Source of the DNA: Desulfuromusa sp.
GTDB taxonomy: Bacteria; Desulfobacterota; Desulfuromonadia; Desulfuromonadales; Geopsychrobacteraceae
Reading direction: 5' to 3'
DNA: 9,617 nucleotides
Assembly: GCA_029933365.1 (NCBI GenBank)
Contig: JAOZOH010000110.1
Span: 1-9,617, forward strand
Part shown: one piece after another, positions 1 through 5,706 of the stretch
Layout: every line of letters begins with the position of its first letter
How positions within the stretch are numbered: position 1 is the first letter of the stretch
Translations under genes and position numbers: made by a program
Notes under the pieces: model-generated
Told to the model about the DNA's origin: nothing
Seen by the model: the letters and a program-made list of their open reading frames with translations, nothing else
Databases searched by the model: none

Positions 1-661
1 GAAATAGAAAATGAACTACTTTTACCCACACAATCTGAAACAGAGCCCAAATATTGCAGCGCGGGCAGGCGATTTCTCCACTGGAAATAATCTGAATCTG
101 CTGTGAAGGAATGCCTACCTTCTCAAGATTTTGAGCAATTCTCTGCGCGTGGTGTTGCCCCAGGCTCAAGTTGTATTCCTGAGTTCCTTCTTGTGTTGTT
201 TGCCCGCAAACATTCAGTCGAAGTTGTGGCCAGTGTTTTAACCGTTGCTTGAAAACTGCTGCGACTTGTTCGCTTTTGTCATGTGCTTCGGCTTGGAAAT
301 GTCCATTTTTGTCGAGGGGAACAAATAGGCCTGTGCTGTGGGTCTCGTTTGCCAGAAGCCTTAATCGAAAGGGGGTGCAACTTCCTTTGGTGATGATCGA
401 TAATTCTGCTGGATAAATATCACCGATATTGCCATCGATTGGTTGTTTTAATTGAAACTGATAGTTGCGCGGAAAAGAAACTTTTTCGTTGTTAAGGCTT
501 TGCTTGGCAGGGTTAAATTGGGCAAGTGCTTTGTCGTCCCGAAGTTCAACAATCCGGGCTGTCCCGTAAAGTGCTTCGTACGAGCATGACCCTCCGACCA
601 TTTGGGAGCAGCCTAGCGTCGGTAGTAGAAGAAGGCTGAATAATAAAAAATGTCGATACAT
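1..661 (-). CDS. OmpA-domain lipoprotein, partial (C-terminus beyond left edge)
   Basis: My own translation gives 220 codons open to the window edge. It begins MYRHFLLFSLL and has a hydrophobic leader ending at TLGC, so Cys18 is the probable lipidation site; Thr at -3 makes the lipobox weak. Residues about 148-198 match the OmpA/Pal peptidoglycan-binding domain: a strand LRLNVCGQTT, then EGTQEYNLSLGQHHAQ, then VGIPSQQIQIISSGE, in the family order. Two residues that normally hold diaminopimelate look changed: the Asp of the usual GHTD is Thr156 and the Arg of RRA is His171. A CPRC pair follows at 199-202. The ATG overlaps the stop of the upstream Sel1 lipoprotein gene by one base (TAATG), so translation is probably coupled. 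The start and frame are well supported. The protein probably sits in the outer membrane facing the periplasm, but its role is unknown. Confidence 0.72.
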   Translation of the reverse strand, partial: MYRHFLLFSLLLLPTLGCSQMVGGSCSYEALYGTARIVELRDDKALAQFNPAKQSLNNEKVSFPRNYQFQLKQPIDGNIGDIYPAELSIITKGSCTPFRLRLLANETHSTGLFVPLDKNGHFQAEAHDKSEQVAAVFKQRLKHWPQLRLNVCGQTTQEGTQEYNLSLGQHHAQRIAQNLEKVGIPSQQIQIISSGEIACPRCNIWALFQIVWVKVVHFLF

Positions 662-1755
662 TACATCCCCTGTTTTTCTATGTTTTTCAACCAGTCAACC
701 GCTTCCTTTTTTTCTTCAGGAGTGATTTCTTGCGCTTCTATCGTTGCATGCAGAAAATCTTCAGCCCGAAGAGAACCTGCTTTGGCTGCTTCGACATACC
801 AATGAATTGCTTTTTTTAAATCCTGTGGACCAGCCAACCCATAACGATAAGTTTCGGCCAGTTCAAACATTGCTTCTGCCGATCCTGTTTCTGTTGCTTT
901 GTGATACCACAATAGAGATTTTTCCCTGTCAACCGGGACGACTTCACCTGCTTCGTAAATCTCAGCCAGACGTAACATACCGATAGAATTCCCGTTATTG
1001 GCTGCGATCTCATACCAAATCAGCGCATCTCTGATGTTTTGTTCCACCCCCAAGCCGAGCGATAAGAGATCACCAATCAGAACTGCTGCCCCTGAGTCAC
1101 CCTGTCTGGCAGCTGAGAAAAAGAAGTTATAAGCATCTTTATTTCCGGCTTCTGCTGCCAGCTTCATATAGTACCTGCCAAGATCGGTATTTTTTTCAAC
1201 ATTAATCCCTTGCAGGTAGTGAATTCCAAGTTTGTATAAAGCTGGATTCGAGCCATTTCTCGCAGCATTTTCGAGTTCTTCAATTGTTGTTTCCCCATGA
1301 AGCGGATTACAGGCGACACCCCCTTCGGCAGGTTTTTCATCATCAAGATTGGTCATGACGATTTGACCTCTTGCCGCCTTATACTGTTCATTTGCAGGAG
1401 AGAGTTTCTGCAGGGGGACTCTGACCTCACCACACGATGGGGTTGTGCTGACGACAGTGCATCGACAGCTACGGGTCTTATATCCGGGGGCACTGACAGC
1501 AAAAGGTGTATCGATAAGGTAGTGGCCGCCAACAAAGGGGAAGGTCAGACCCCACTCTTTGCGTGCGGGGAAAGTAAATATTCCATTGTGATCCGTTCTT
1601 ACATTTTTAACTCTTGCATTGTTCAATGGCTTGTCAGTTTCAGCATCAACAATTGTTCCCGTAGCACCAGGAGTGATGACATAATGCTTGGGGATACATC
1701 CTGTAACTAAAAAACATATCAGGACGATACCGGGGATAATGGGAAGACAACGCAT
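661..1755 (-). CDS. Sel1-repeat lipoprotein with N-terminal beta-sandwich-like domain
   Basis: This 364-residue protein starts MRCLPIIPGIVLICF and has a clear lipobox LVTGC, with Cys20 lipidated. Residues about 30-115 (GATGTIVDAETDKPLNNARV, later FAVSAPGY) resemble a carboxypeptidase-regulatory-like beta-sandwich, as found in many exported proteins. Residues about 165-335 hold about five Sel1-type (TPR-like) helical repeats of roughly 36 residues. Typical signatures are ALYKLGIHYLQGINVEKN, ALIWYEIAANNGN, SLLWYHKATETGSAEAMFELAETY and AIHWYVEAAKAGS. Sel1 repeats are protein-binding scaffolds, often in envelope or secretion complexes, so this is probably a membrane-anchored periplasmic adaptor. 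It is first in an operon with the OmpA-domain lipoprotein. The Shine-Dalgarno signal is weak (TGGA about 8 bases before ATG). The family assignment is firm, but the specific function is unknown. Confidence 0.85.
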   Translation of the reverse strand: MRCLPIIPGIVLICFLVTGCIPKHYVITPGATGTIVDAETDKPLNNARVKNVRTDHNGIFTFPARKEWGLTFPFVGGHYLIDTPFAVSAPGYKTRSCRCTVVSTTPSCGEVRVPLQKLSPANEQYKAARGQIVMTNLDDEKPAEGGVACNPLHGETTIEELENAARNGSNPALYKLGIHYLQGINVEKNTDLGRYYMKLAAEAGNKDAYNFFFSAARQGDSGAAVLIGDLLSLGLGVEQNIRDALIWYEIAANNGNSIGMLRLAEIYEAGEVVPVDREKSLLWYHKATETGSAEAMFELAETYRYGLAGPQDLKKAIHWYVEAAKAGSLRAEDFLHATIEAQEITPEEKKEAVDWLKNIEKQGM

Positions 1756-1789
1756 AATTTTTCCATTTGGGAATGTTGGGAACGGAGAG

Positions 1790-1816
1790 AATATATGATT
1801 TTTATCATTTGTTCAA
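1790..1816 (-). promoter_or_regulatory. Possible sigma-70-like promoter of the lipoprotein operon
   Basis: Read on the minus strand there is TTGAAC (1816-1811), a 15-base spacer and TATATT (1795-1790), about 35 bases before the ATG at 1755. The spacer is shorter than the ideal 17, so support is modest. The ATGAT/ATCAT inverted repeat lies in the spacer, where a bound protein would block the promoter. Confidence 0.3.
1795..1808. promoter_or_regulatory. Inverted repeat ATGAT-N4-ATCAT, candidate operator
   Basis: Five-base arms flank TTTT in the region between the divergent lipoprotein and LysR genes. The centre lies 26 bp from that of the second inverted repeat. It may be a LysR-family site, but the even-length dyad is not a classic T-N11-A box. 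Confidence 0.3.
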
Positions 1817-1819
1817 GCT

Positions 1820-1835
1820 AATATCTAGTGATATT
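1820..1835. promoter_or_regulatory. Inverted repeat AATATC-N4-GATATT, candidate LysR operator
   Basis: The six-base arms are perfect and flank TAGT. The site lies about 30 bp upstream of the candidate -35 box of the LysR gene, where a LysR protein commonly binds for autoregulation. The AT-rich composition raises the chance of coincidence. Confidence 0.35.
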
Positions 1836-1863
1836 GATTATTTAGTTCTGGTGGCAAGAAGGA

Positions 1864-1890
1864 TTGACACCAACCAGTTTAATGGATAGT
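1864..1890 (+). promoter_or_regulatory. Candidate promoter of the LysR-MFS operon
   Basis: A perfect -35 box TTGACA lies at 1864-1869. The best -10 match is GATAGT at 1885-1890, with a short 15-base spacer. It would give a leader of about 40 bases before the start codon at 1938. Confidence 0.4.
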
Positions 1891-1937
1891 TTCAGTAAAA
1901 ACGATTAGCTTTATTGAAAAAATGAATGGAGGAACCA

Positions 1938-2861
1938 ATGACGTTACGGCAACTTGAACTTTTTGTTGCAGTCGCTGAGACTAAAAGTTTTTCCCGTGGG
2001 GCTGAGCAGATATCTTTGACCCAGTCAACGGTCAGCCAACATATTGCCGCTCTTGAACAGGAGTTCAATACTCAGCTTCTGGATCGCACCAGCAAGGGGA
2101 TTTTTCTGACGACAGGTGGGGAACTTCTTTTGCTACATGCACGTAAGGTTTTAGCTGAACAAGAAGTTTTGCAACAGGCGATGGCTGGGTTACACGGTCT
2201 GGATCAGGCGCAGCTTGACCTTGGCGCCAGTAATATTCCGGCCAATTATTTGATTCCGTGTTTTTTGCCGGAGTTAAAGCAAGAGTATCCGGGAATTTCT
2301 CTTAATATGAGAATTGGAGACAGTCAGGAGATTCTTGATGAATTGAAAGCTGGAACTGTTGAGCTGGGAATTGTCGGCGGGCGCATAGATAATGAGATGT
2401 ATAGTTATGAGCCTTTACTGAATGACCAACTGGTGATGATTGTTGGACCTCATCATGCGCTGAAGGGACAACACTCAATATCTGAAGAAGAATTACTTAA
2501 GCAGCCCTTTATTGTCAGAGAAGATGGCTCTGGAACATACCAGGCTTTGAAAAAAGCTCTTTTATCAGAAGGGATAGATCCTGAATCATTCAATATTATA
2601 GCTCGTCTGGGGAGTAATGGGGCTGTCCGTCGGGCAGTGGCTGCTGGGCTTGGTTGTGCCTTTGTTTCTGATTTATCTATTCAGAATAACCTGCGCCATG
2701 GTGAACTATTTAAAATAGATGTTGAGGGATTAACAATCGAACGGCAATTATGGCTGGTCAAATTGCGCGAACGGACCGCTTCACCTGCCGCGACGGCTTT
2801 TTCAGAACTACTCTATAAAAGTGCGGTATTAAATAATTTAGGTCAATGTTGTAAGGTCTAA
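1938..2861 (+). CDS. LysR-family transcriptional regulator
   Basis: I place the start at 1938 (MTLRQLELFVAVAETKSFSR, 307 residues) rather than at the in-frame ATG at 1926. GGAGG lies five bases before 1938, overlapping the upstream ATG, and the family normally begins at MTLRQLE. Residues 1-60 form the winged helix-turn-helix (GAEQISLTQSTVSQHIAALE, then LLDRTSKGIFLTTGG). A linker helix follows, then an effector-binding domain from about residue 92 (LDLGASNIPANYLIP, later GTVELGIVGGRID and REDGSGTYQALKKAL). The NIPANYLIP and IGDSQEILDELKAGTVELGIVGGRID-type segments recall the CysL-like, selenium-metabolism-associated LysR group of Geobacter relatives. This comes from memory of the family, so the inducer is not assigned. 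It lies 23 bp upstream of the MFS gene on the same strand, which is its likely target. Confidence 0.9.
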   Translation: MTLRQLELFVAVAETKSFSRGAEQISLTQSTVSQHIAALEQEFNTQLLDRTSKGIFLTTGGELLLLHARKVLAEQEVLQQAMAGLHGLDQAQLDLGASNIPANYLIPCFLPELKQEYPGISLNMRIGDSQEILDELKAGTVELGIVGGRIDNEMYSYEPLLNDQLVMIVGPHHALKGQHSISEEELLKQPFIVREDGSGTYQALKKALLSEGIDPESFNIIARLGSNGAVRRAVAAGLGCAFVSDLSIQNNLRHGELFKIDVEGLTIERQLWLVKLRERTASPAATAFSELLYKSAVLNNLGQCCKV

Positions 2862-2884
2862 TTCTGTTAGTGAAAGTTTATTTT

Positions 2885-4060
2885 ATGTCAGCTTCGCAAA
2901 AATCGTGGCAGCGTCCCGAATTACTTCTGTTTCTTATGGCGTTTGCAGTCCCTTTAAGTTTTGCCGCATGGCAGGCTTTGCTGAACAATTTTGCCATTGA
3001 GCGCGCTGCTTTTAGCGGAAAAGAGATGGGGATACTGCAGTCTTTGCGTGAAGTCCCCGGATTTCTCGCTTTTGCTGTGGTTTTCCTGTTGCTACTGGTA
3101 CGCGAACAGTCTCTGGCATTGATTTCGTTATTACTGCTTGGTTTGGGGACGGCTCTGACGGGCTTTTTCCCATCGGTGATAGGACTCTACCTGACCACAG
3201 TGTTGATGTCACTGGGGTTTCATTATTATGAAACCATGCAGACATCATTAACCCAGCAATGGATTCCTAAAGAGCGTGCGGCAGAAACTTTTGGTCGCCT
3301 GATTGCAGTCGGTTCGTCATCTGCGATCATCGCTTTTGTTCTCATCTGGGTGGGAACCAACCTGTTTGATCTTGACTATTTCTGGTTATACCTCGGTTTC
3401 GGTGGGATGACGATTGTCATAGCACTCGCTGCATGGGCTTTGTTCCCACAGTTTCCTCAGCAGACAGTTCAGCATAAGCATATGGTGCTGCGCAGCCGCT
3501 ACTGGCTATACTATGCGTTGGTTTTTATGTCAGGTGCCAGGCGGCAGATATTTATGGTGTTTGCCGGTTTTTTAATGGTGGAAAAATTTGGTTACTCGGT
3601 TAGCAACATAGCGTTACTGTTTTTGCTTAACGCATCGTTAAACGTGTTGTTTGCTAGAAAAATTGGCCGATTGATTGCCAGATTTGGGGAAAGGAACGCT
3701 TTGCTTCTGGAATATGTCGGTTTGATCATTGTCTTCGTCGGCTATGCTCTGGTGGAAACTGGTTGGATTGCTGCACTTCTCTATGTTGTTGATCATCTGT
3801 TTTTTGCCTTGGCGATCAGCTTGAAAACTTATTTTCAAAAGATTGCCGCACCGGAAGATATTGCTTCGACCGCCGGAGTCAGTTTCACCATCAATCATAT
3901 TGCTGCGGTTTGTCTCCCCGTAATTTTTGGTCTGATCTGGCTCAATTCGCCAGCTCTGGTTTTCTATATTGGCGCGGCGATGGCTCTGATATCATTGTTG
4001 CTTTCAATGTTGATCCCAAGATTTCCGGAGCAGGGTCGGGAAACTTGTTTTAAGCGATGA
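2885..4060 (+). CDS. Major facilitator superfamily (MFS) transporter
   Basis: This very hydrophobic 391-residue protein has about 12 membrane segments, roughly at 12-30, 58-74, 77-95, 97-115, 140-157, 166-186, 207-230, 241-257, 274-290, 294-312, 332-351 and 356-376. The central charged loop at about 190-206 (QQTVQHKHMVLRSR) divides two six-helix halves as in MFS carriers. Short basic cytoplasmic loops such as RKIGRLIARFGER (258-270) correspond to the conserved 8-9 loop. The ATG at 2885 follows a weak GAAAG signal by 8 bases; an in-frame GTG at 2870 would add five residues but has no good ribosome binding site. The substrate cannot be read from the sequence. The LysR gene upstream probably controls it, and the decayed oxidoreductase remnant begins 10 bp after its stop. 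Confidence 0.87.
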   Translation: MSASQKSWQRPELLLFLMAFAVPLSFAAWQALLNNFAIERAAFSGKEMGILQSLREVPGFLAFAVVFLLLLVREQSLALISLLLLGLGTALTGFFPSVIGLYLTTVLMSLGFHYYETMQTSLTQQWIPKERAAETFGRLIAVGSSSAIIAFVLIWVGTNLFDLDYFWLYLGFGGMTIVIALAAWALFPQFPQQTVQHKHMVLRSRYWLYYALVFMSGARRQIFMVFAGFLMVEKFGYSVSNIALLFLLNASLNVLFARKIGRLIARFGERNALLLEYVGLIIVFVGYALVETGWIAALLYVVDHLFFALAISLKTYFQKIAAPEDIASTAGVSFTINHIAAVCLPVIFGLIWLNSPALVFYIGAAMALISLLLSMLIPRFPEQGRETCFKR

Positions 4061-4070
4061 AGGATGAGCA

Positions 4071-4330
4071 ATGTCAACAGAATTGCGGAGATTCCAGCCG
4101 ATCCCTTCTTTTGAAAATTTTCCAACATTTCCTCCGGGAATGATGAGGATGTGCTGCGTTTCTTGATTCGCTCCGTGCCGGATGGCTCCGTGAGTCTCTG
4201 GCTGGCAGAACGGCAACCCGGCGATACGGTACAGGTCAATGATCCGTTCGGCTGGTTTCATCCGGGGCAGCCTGCTTCTGCCCGGAATTCGGTTTTTATT
4301 GCGACTGGAACAGGGATAGCCCCCGTTTCT
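4071..4330 (+). pseudogene. Remnant of an FAD/NAD(P)-binding oxidoreductase (ferredoxin-NADP reductase fold)
   Basis: A good ribosome binding site (AGGATGAG) and ATG at 4071 start MSTELRRFQPIPSFENF, but this frame stops at about 4166. A different frame from about 4139 reads NDEDVLRFLIRSVPDGSVS, then GDTVQVNDPFGWFHPG, then NSVFIATGTGIAP, ending near 4324. This is the second half of an FNR-type flavin domain (GPFG-like PFGW) and the first strand and glycine-rich loop of the NAD(P) domain (GTGIAP). The FAD-binding RxYS part is missing, a frame change separates the two pieces, and similarity stops just after GTGIAP, before the palindrome. An internal deletion, a frameshift and a 3' truncation therefore all appear to have happened. 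It was probably the third gene of the LysR-MFS operon. Its former redox partner is unknown. Confidence 0.72.
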
Positions 4331-4367
4331 CCGCTCCCTGTTATATCTCACATCCCATTAAGACACA

Positions 4368-4399
4368 CAGAAGGCCATCCTGATCAGGATGGCCTTCTG
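4368..4399. terminator. Perfect 32-bp palindrome, probable bidirectional terminator
   Basis: Both halves are exactly complementary, running from CAGAAGGCCATCC through a TGATCA centre to GGATGGCCTTCTG. As RNA it can form a GC-rich stem of about 14 bp with a GATC loop. It lies between the convergent oxidoreductase remnant and the Arg-rich protein gene. Neither strand has a clean U tract (TTCTGC one way, TTCTGTGTGTCTT the other), so termination may be imperfect. The AGAAGGCCATCCTGA arm resembles the E. coli rrnB T2 terminator stem as I remember it. Confidence 0.65.
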
Positions 4400-4415
4400 C
4401 AATTACAGTTCTATT

Positions 4416-4775
4416 TCAATCGCGGATATCATGGCGGAAATCACGCCGATCTTCTCGCCGCTCTTGACGGAAATTCTGGCGATCCTCGTGTCGATCAACC
4501 CGAAAATCGCGCTGGTCATAACGAATTTCCCGGCGAACTTCTCGCCGTTCTATCGGTGTGTCGGCATGTCTCATCGACTGACGGTTTTCTCGCATCTCTC
4601 CACGCAGGTCACGTTTGTCCGAGCGCCGCTCTTGGCGGAAATTCTGCCGATCCTGATGGCGGTCAACACGATGTTGGCGAACTTCAGAACGGGTCAGTTT
4701 GGCGTCAGCAAGATTCGGTAAGGTTAAGCAGGCGGCGAATACGACAAAAAGTATGAGTGGCAAAATCGATTTCAT
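4416..4775 (-). CDS. Small Arg-rich secreted repeat protein
   Basis: This 119-residue protein has a clear signal peptide (MKSILPLILFVVFAACLTLP) with likely cleavage after ADA at residue 25. The mature 94 residues contain 29 Arg and 23 acidic residues in alternating charge patterns such as RQERREDRRDFR. A 22-residue unit occurs twice, at 37-58 and 93-114, both with DRQNFRQERR. This suggests a long charged helix or a low-complexity chain. AGGAGGAA lies just before the ATG. Its promoter (4819-4847) matches that of the nearby ECF sigma operon, which makes it a probable member of that regulon. The palindromic terminator follows. I do not recognise a named family. By size and location it could be a periplasmic chaperone or a ligand of another charged protein, but that is inference. 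Confidence 0.8.
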   Translation of the reverse strand: MKSILPLILFVVFAACLTLPNLADAKLTRSEVRQHRVDRHQDRQNFRQERRSDKRDLRGEMRENRQSMRHADTPIERREVRREIRYDQRDFRVDRHEDRQNFRQERREDRRDFRHDIRD

Positions 4776-4818
4776 GGTGGTTCCTCCTTTTCGGGTTATT
4801 TACGGTTTGTTTAATGGA

Positions 4819-4847
4819 TTAGACGAACTGGGAGGGAAAAGGTTTAC
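4819..4847 (-). promoter_or_regulatory. ECF sigma-type promoter of the Arg-rich protein gene
   Basis: Read on the minus strand: GTAAAC (4847-4842), 16 bases, CGTCTAA (4825-4819). Element sequences and spacing are identical to the promoter before the sigma gene, and the four spacer bases next to GTAAAC (CTTT) are also shared. AAC with CGTC at this spacing is the usual ECF promoter layout. The -10 box lies 44 bases before the ATG. An upstream A/T tract at about 4850-4876 could act as an UP element. Confidence 0.75.
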
Positions 4848-4855
4848 CGGAAGAT

Positions 4856-5038
4856 AATTAAAATGGGCAAAAAAATATTCGGTGGAAGGGCTGTATCTTT
4901 TTCTTCTATAGTGAGATCTACTTCCCGCTAAGTTTTGAAATGATTTGTTGCTTGCTAACAGCATAGACTCCTGATCATTCCAAAAACTTGTCAGATTAAG
5001 TCCGAATTAGCTGTAATAACCCAACTCATTCATAAACG
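4856..5038. other. Intergenic stretch between the Arg-rich gene promoter and the sigma operon end
   Basis: AT-rich DNA with no credible ORF and no strong GC hairpin. The end of the sigma operon therefore has no visible intrinsic terminator, and some transcription could continue into the Arg-rich gene. Confidence 0.5.
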
Positions 5039-5500
5039 TTAACGATTCGGCTTGAATTTTCTGCGTATCTCGCGTCGTCGCTTTGCCCGTTCAGCCGAGG
5101 GCAGCTGGCGCAATTTTCGGATGTCATGACGTAATTCCCGTTTTCGTTCCGGTGACAGGGTCTGGAACCAGCGACGCAGTTTACGTAACTTCTTCTTCTG
5201 TTGCGGAGATAATGTCTGCCAACGTTTAAAGAGTTTTTTAAGTCGCTTTTGTTCCGCAGGCGGCAATTCGCGGAAGGTTTCCAGGCGTTCACGAATCTGC
5301 TGTTTCTGCTCTTGTGGCAAGGTCTGAAAGTGACGGTAGCGTTCCCGTAGCAACTGCCGCTGTTCAGGTGCTAATTGCTGCCAGCGTTGCAAAGCTGCAA
5401 TCTGCTGCTCATTTAGTTGAACTGATTGTGTCTCCGCAAAGCCGGTACTTATTATTGTCAGTGCCAGCACCAGGATCAGTAGTAAGATTCTATGTTTCAT
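5039..5500 (-). CDS. Secreted DUF3106-type basic repeat protein
   Basis: This 153-residue protein has a signal peptide ending at about GFA (residue 22). The mature part consists of six copies of an 18-residue unit with a core like RWQQLAPEQRQLLRERY. The conserved Leu that precedes Pro/Ser falls at 43, 61, 79, 97, 115 and 133, exactly 18 apart. This pattern (LPPEQ/LSPEQ followed by a basic helix) is that of DUF3106 proteins, which are of unknown function. Each unit probably forms a helix broken at the Pro, giving a strongly basic helical array that grows more basic toward the C-terminus (RRREIRRKFKPNR). The ATG overlaps the stop of the small acidic gene by one base (TGATG), with GGAGGA six bases before it, so it is translated as part of the sigma operon. 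This makes it likely that the protein belongs to the envelope response that the sigma factor controls. Confidence 0.85.
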   Translation of the reverse strand: MKHRILLLILVLALTIISTGFAETQSVQLNEQQIAALQRWQQLAPEQRQLLRERYRHFQTLPQEQKQQIRERLETFRELPPAEQKRLKKLFKRWQTLSPQQKKKLRKLRRWFQTLSPERKRELRHDIRKLRQLPSAERAKRRREIRRKFKPNR

Positions 5501-5706
5501 CAGTTATCCTCCAAAGCTGCAATGTCTTCCATGTTGTCGAGCAGCTCTAGTATTTCGAGCAGTTCCAGTATTTCCAAGACCTTGCGGTCTTCGGTAGACA
5601 GATTCTGTTTGCTTTCGGTGGCTGTTTCTTCATCCAAATCCGCCAGGCAGGGGGAGGTGAGAAAAACCAAGAGCAACAAAAATAGAATCAGGCAGGTTTG
5701 TTTCAA
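5500..5706 (-). CDS. Small acidic Leu/Glu-repeat secreted protein, TTG start
   Basis: This 68-residue protein begins at TTG (MKQTCLILFLLLLVFLTSPC). The start overlaps the anti-sigma stop by four bases (TTGA), with GGAGG seven bases upstream. The only nearby ATG is the penultimate anti-sigma codon, in that gene's frame. Signal peptidase cleavage is likely after CLA (residue 22). The mature 46 residues contain 16 Asp/Glu and only 3 Lys/Arg. They end in an EILELLEILELL repeat coded by two adjacent 18-bp copies at 5539-5574, then DNMEDIAALEDN. This tail resembles the C-terminal periplasmic tail of the anti-sigma factor encoded just before it. I know no named family. A peptide that competes with or modulates the anti-sigma tail is a reasonable guess only. 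Confidence 0.72.
   Translation of the reverse strand: MKQTCLILFLLLLVFLTSPCLADLDEETATESKQNLSTEDRKVLEILELLEILELLDNMEDIAALEDN
5539..5574. repeat. Two tandem 18-bp repeats inside the small acidic gene
   Basis: Adjacent copies at 5539-5556 and 5557-5574 both begin GAGCAG and end AGTATTTC, with 16 of 18 bases identical. They encode the doubled EILELL unit. Copy number could change by slippage without breaking the frame. Confidence 0.8.

Noticed and set aside
1926..1937. Upstream ATG of the LysR gene as start
   Set aside because: It lies within the ribosome binding site of the ATG at 1938 and adds four residues atypical of the family.
4151..4756. Long plus-strand ORF that seems to fuse the oxidoreductase remnant to an extra domain
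   Set aside because: After GTGIAP it runs through the palindrome and then antisense to the Arg-rich gene, which has a signal peptide, a strong ribosome binding site and a promoter. The downstream part looks like no protein family.
4907..4921. T7-promoter-like core CTCACTATAG on the minus strand
   Set aside because: Only the 10-base core matches and the flanks do not. No phage genes are nearby, so it is probably chance.
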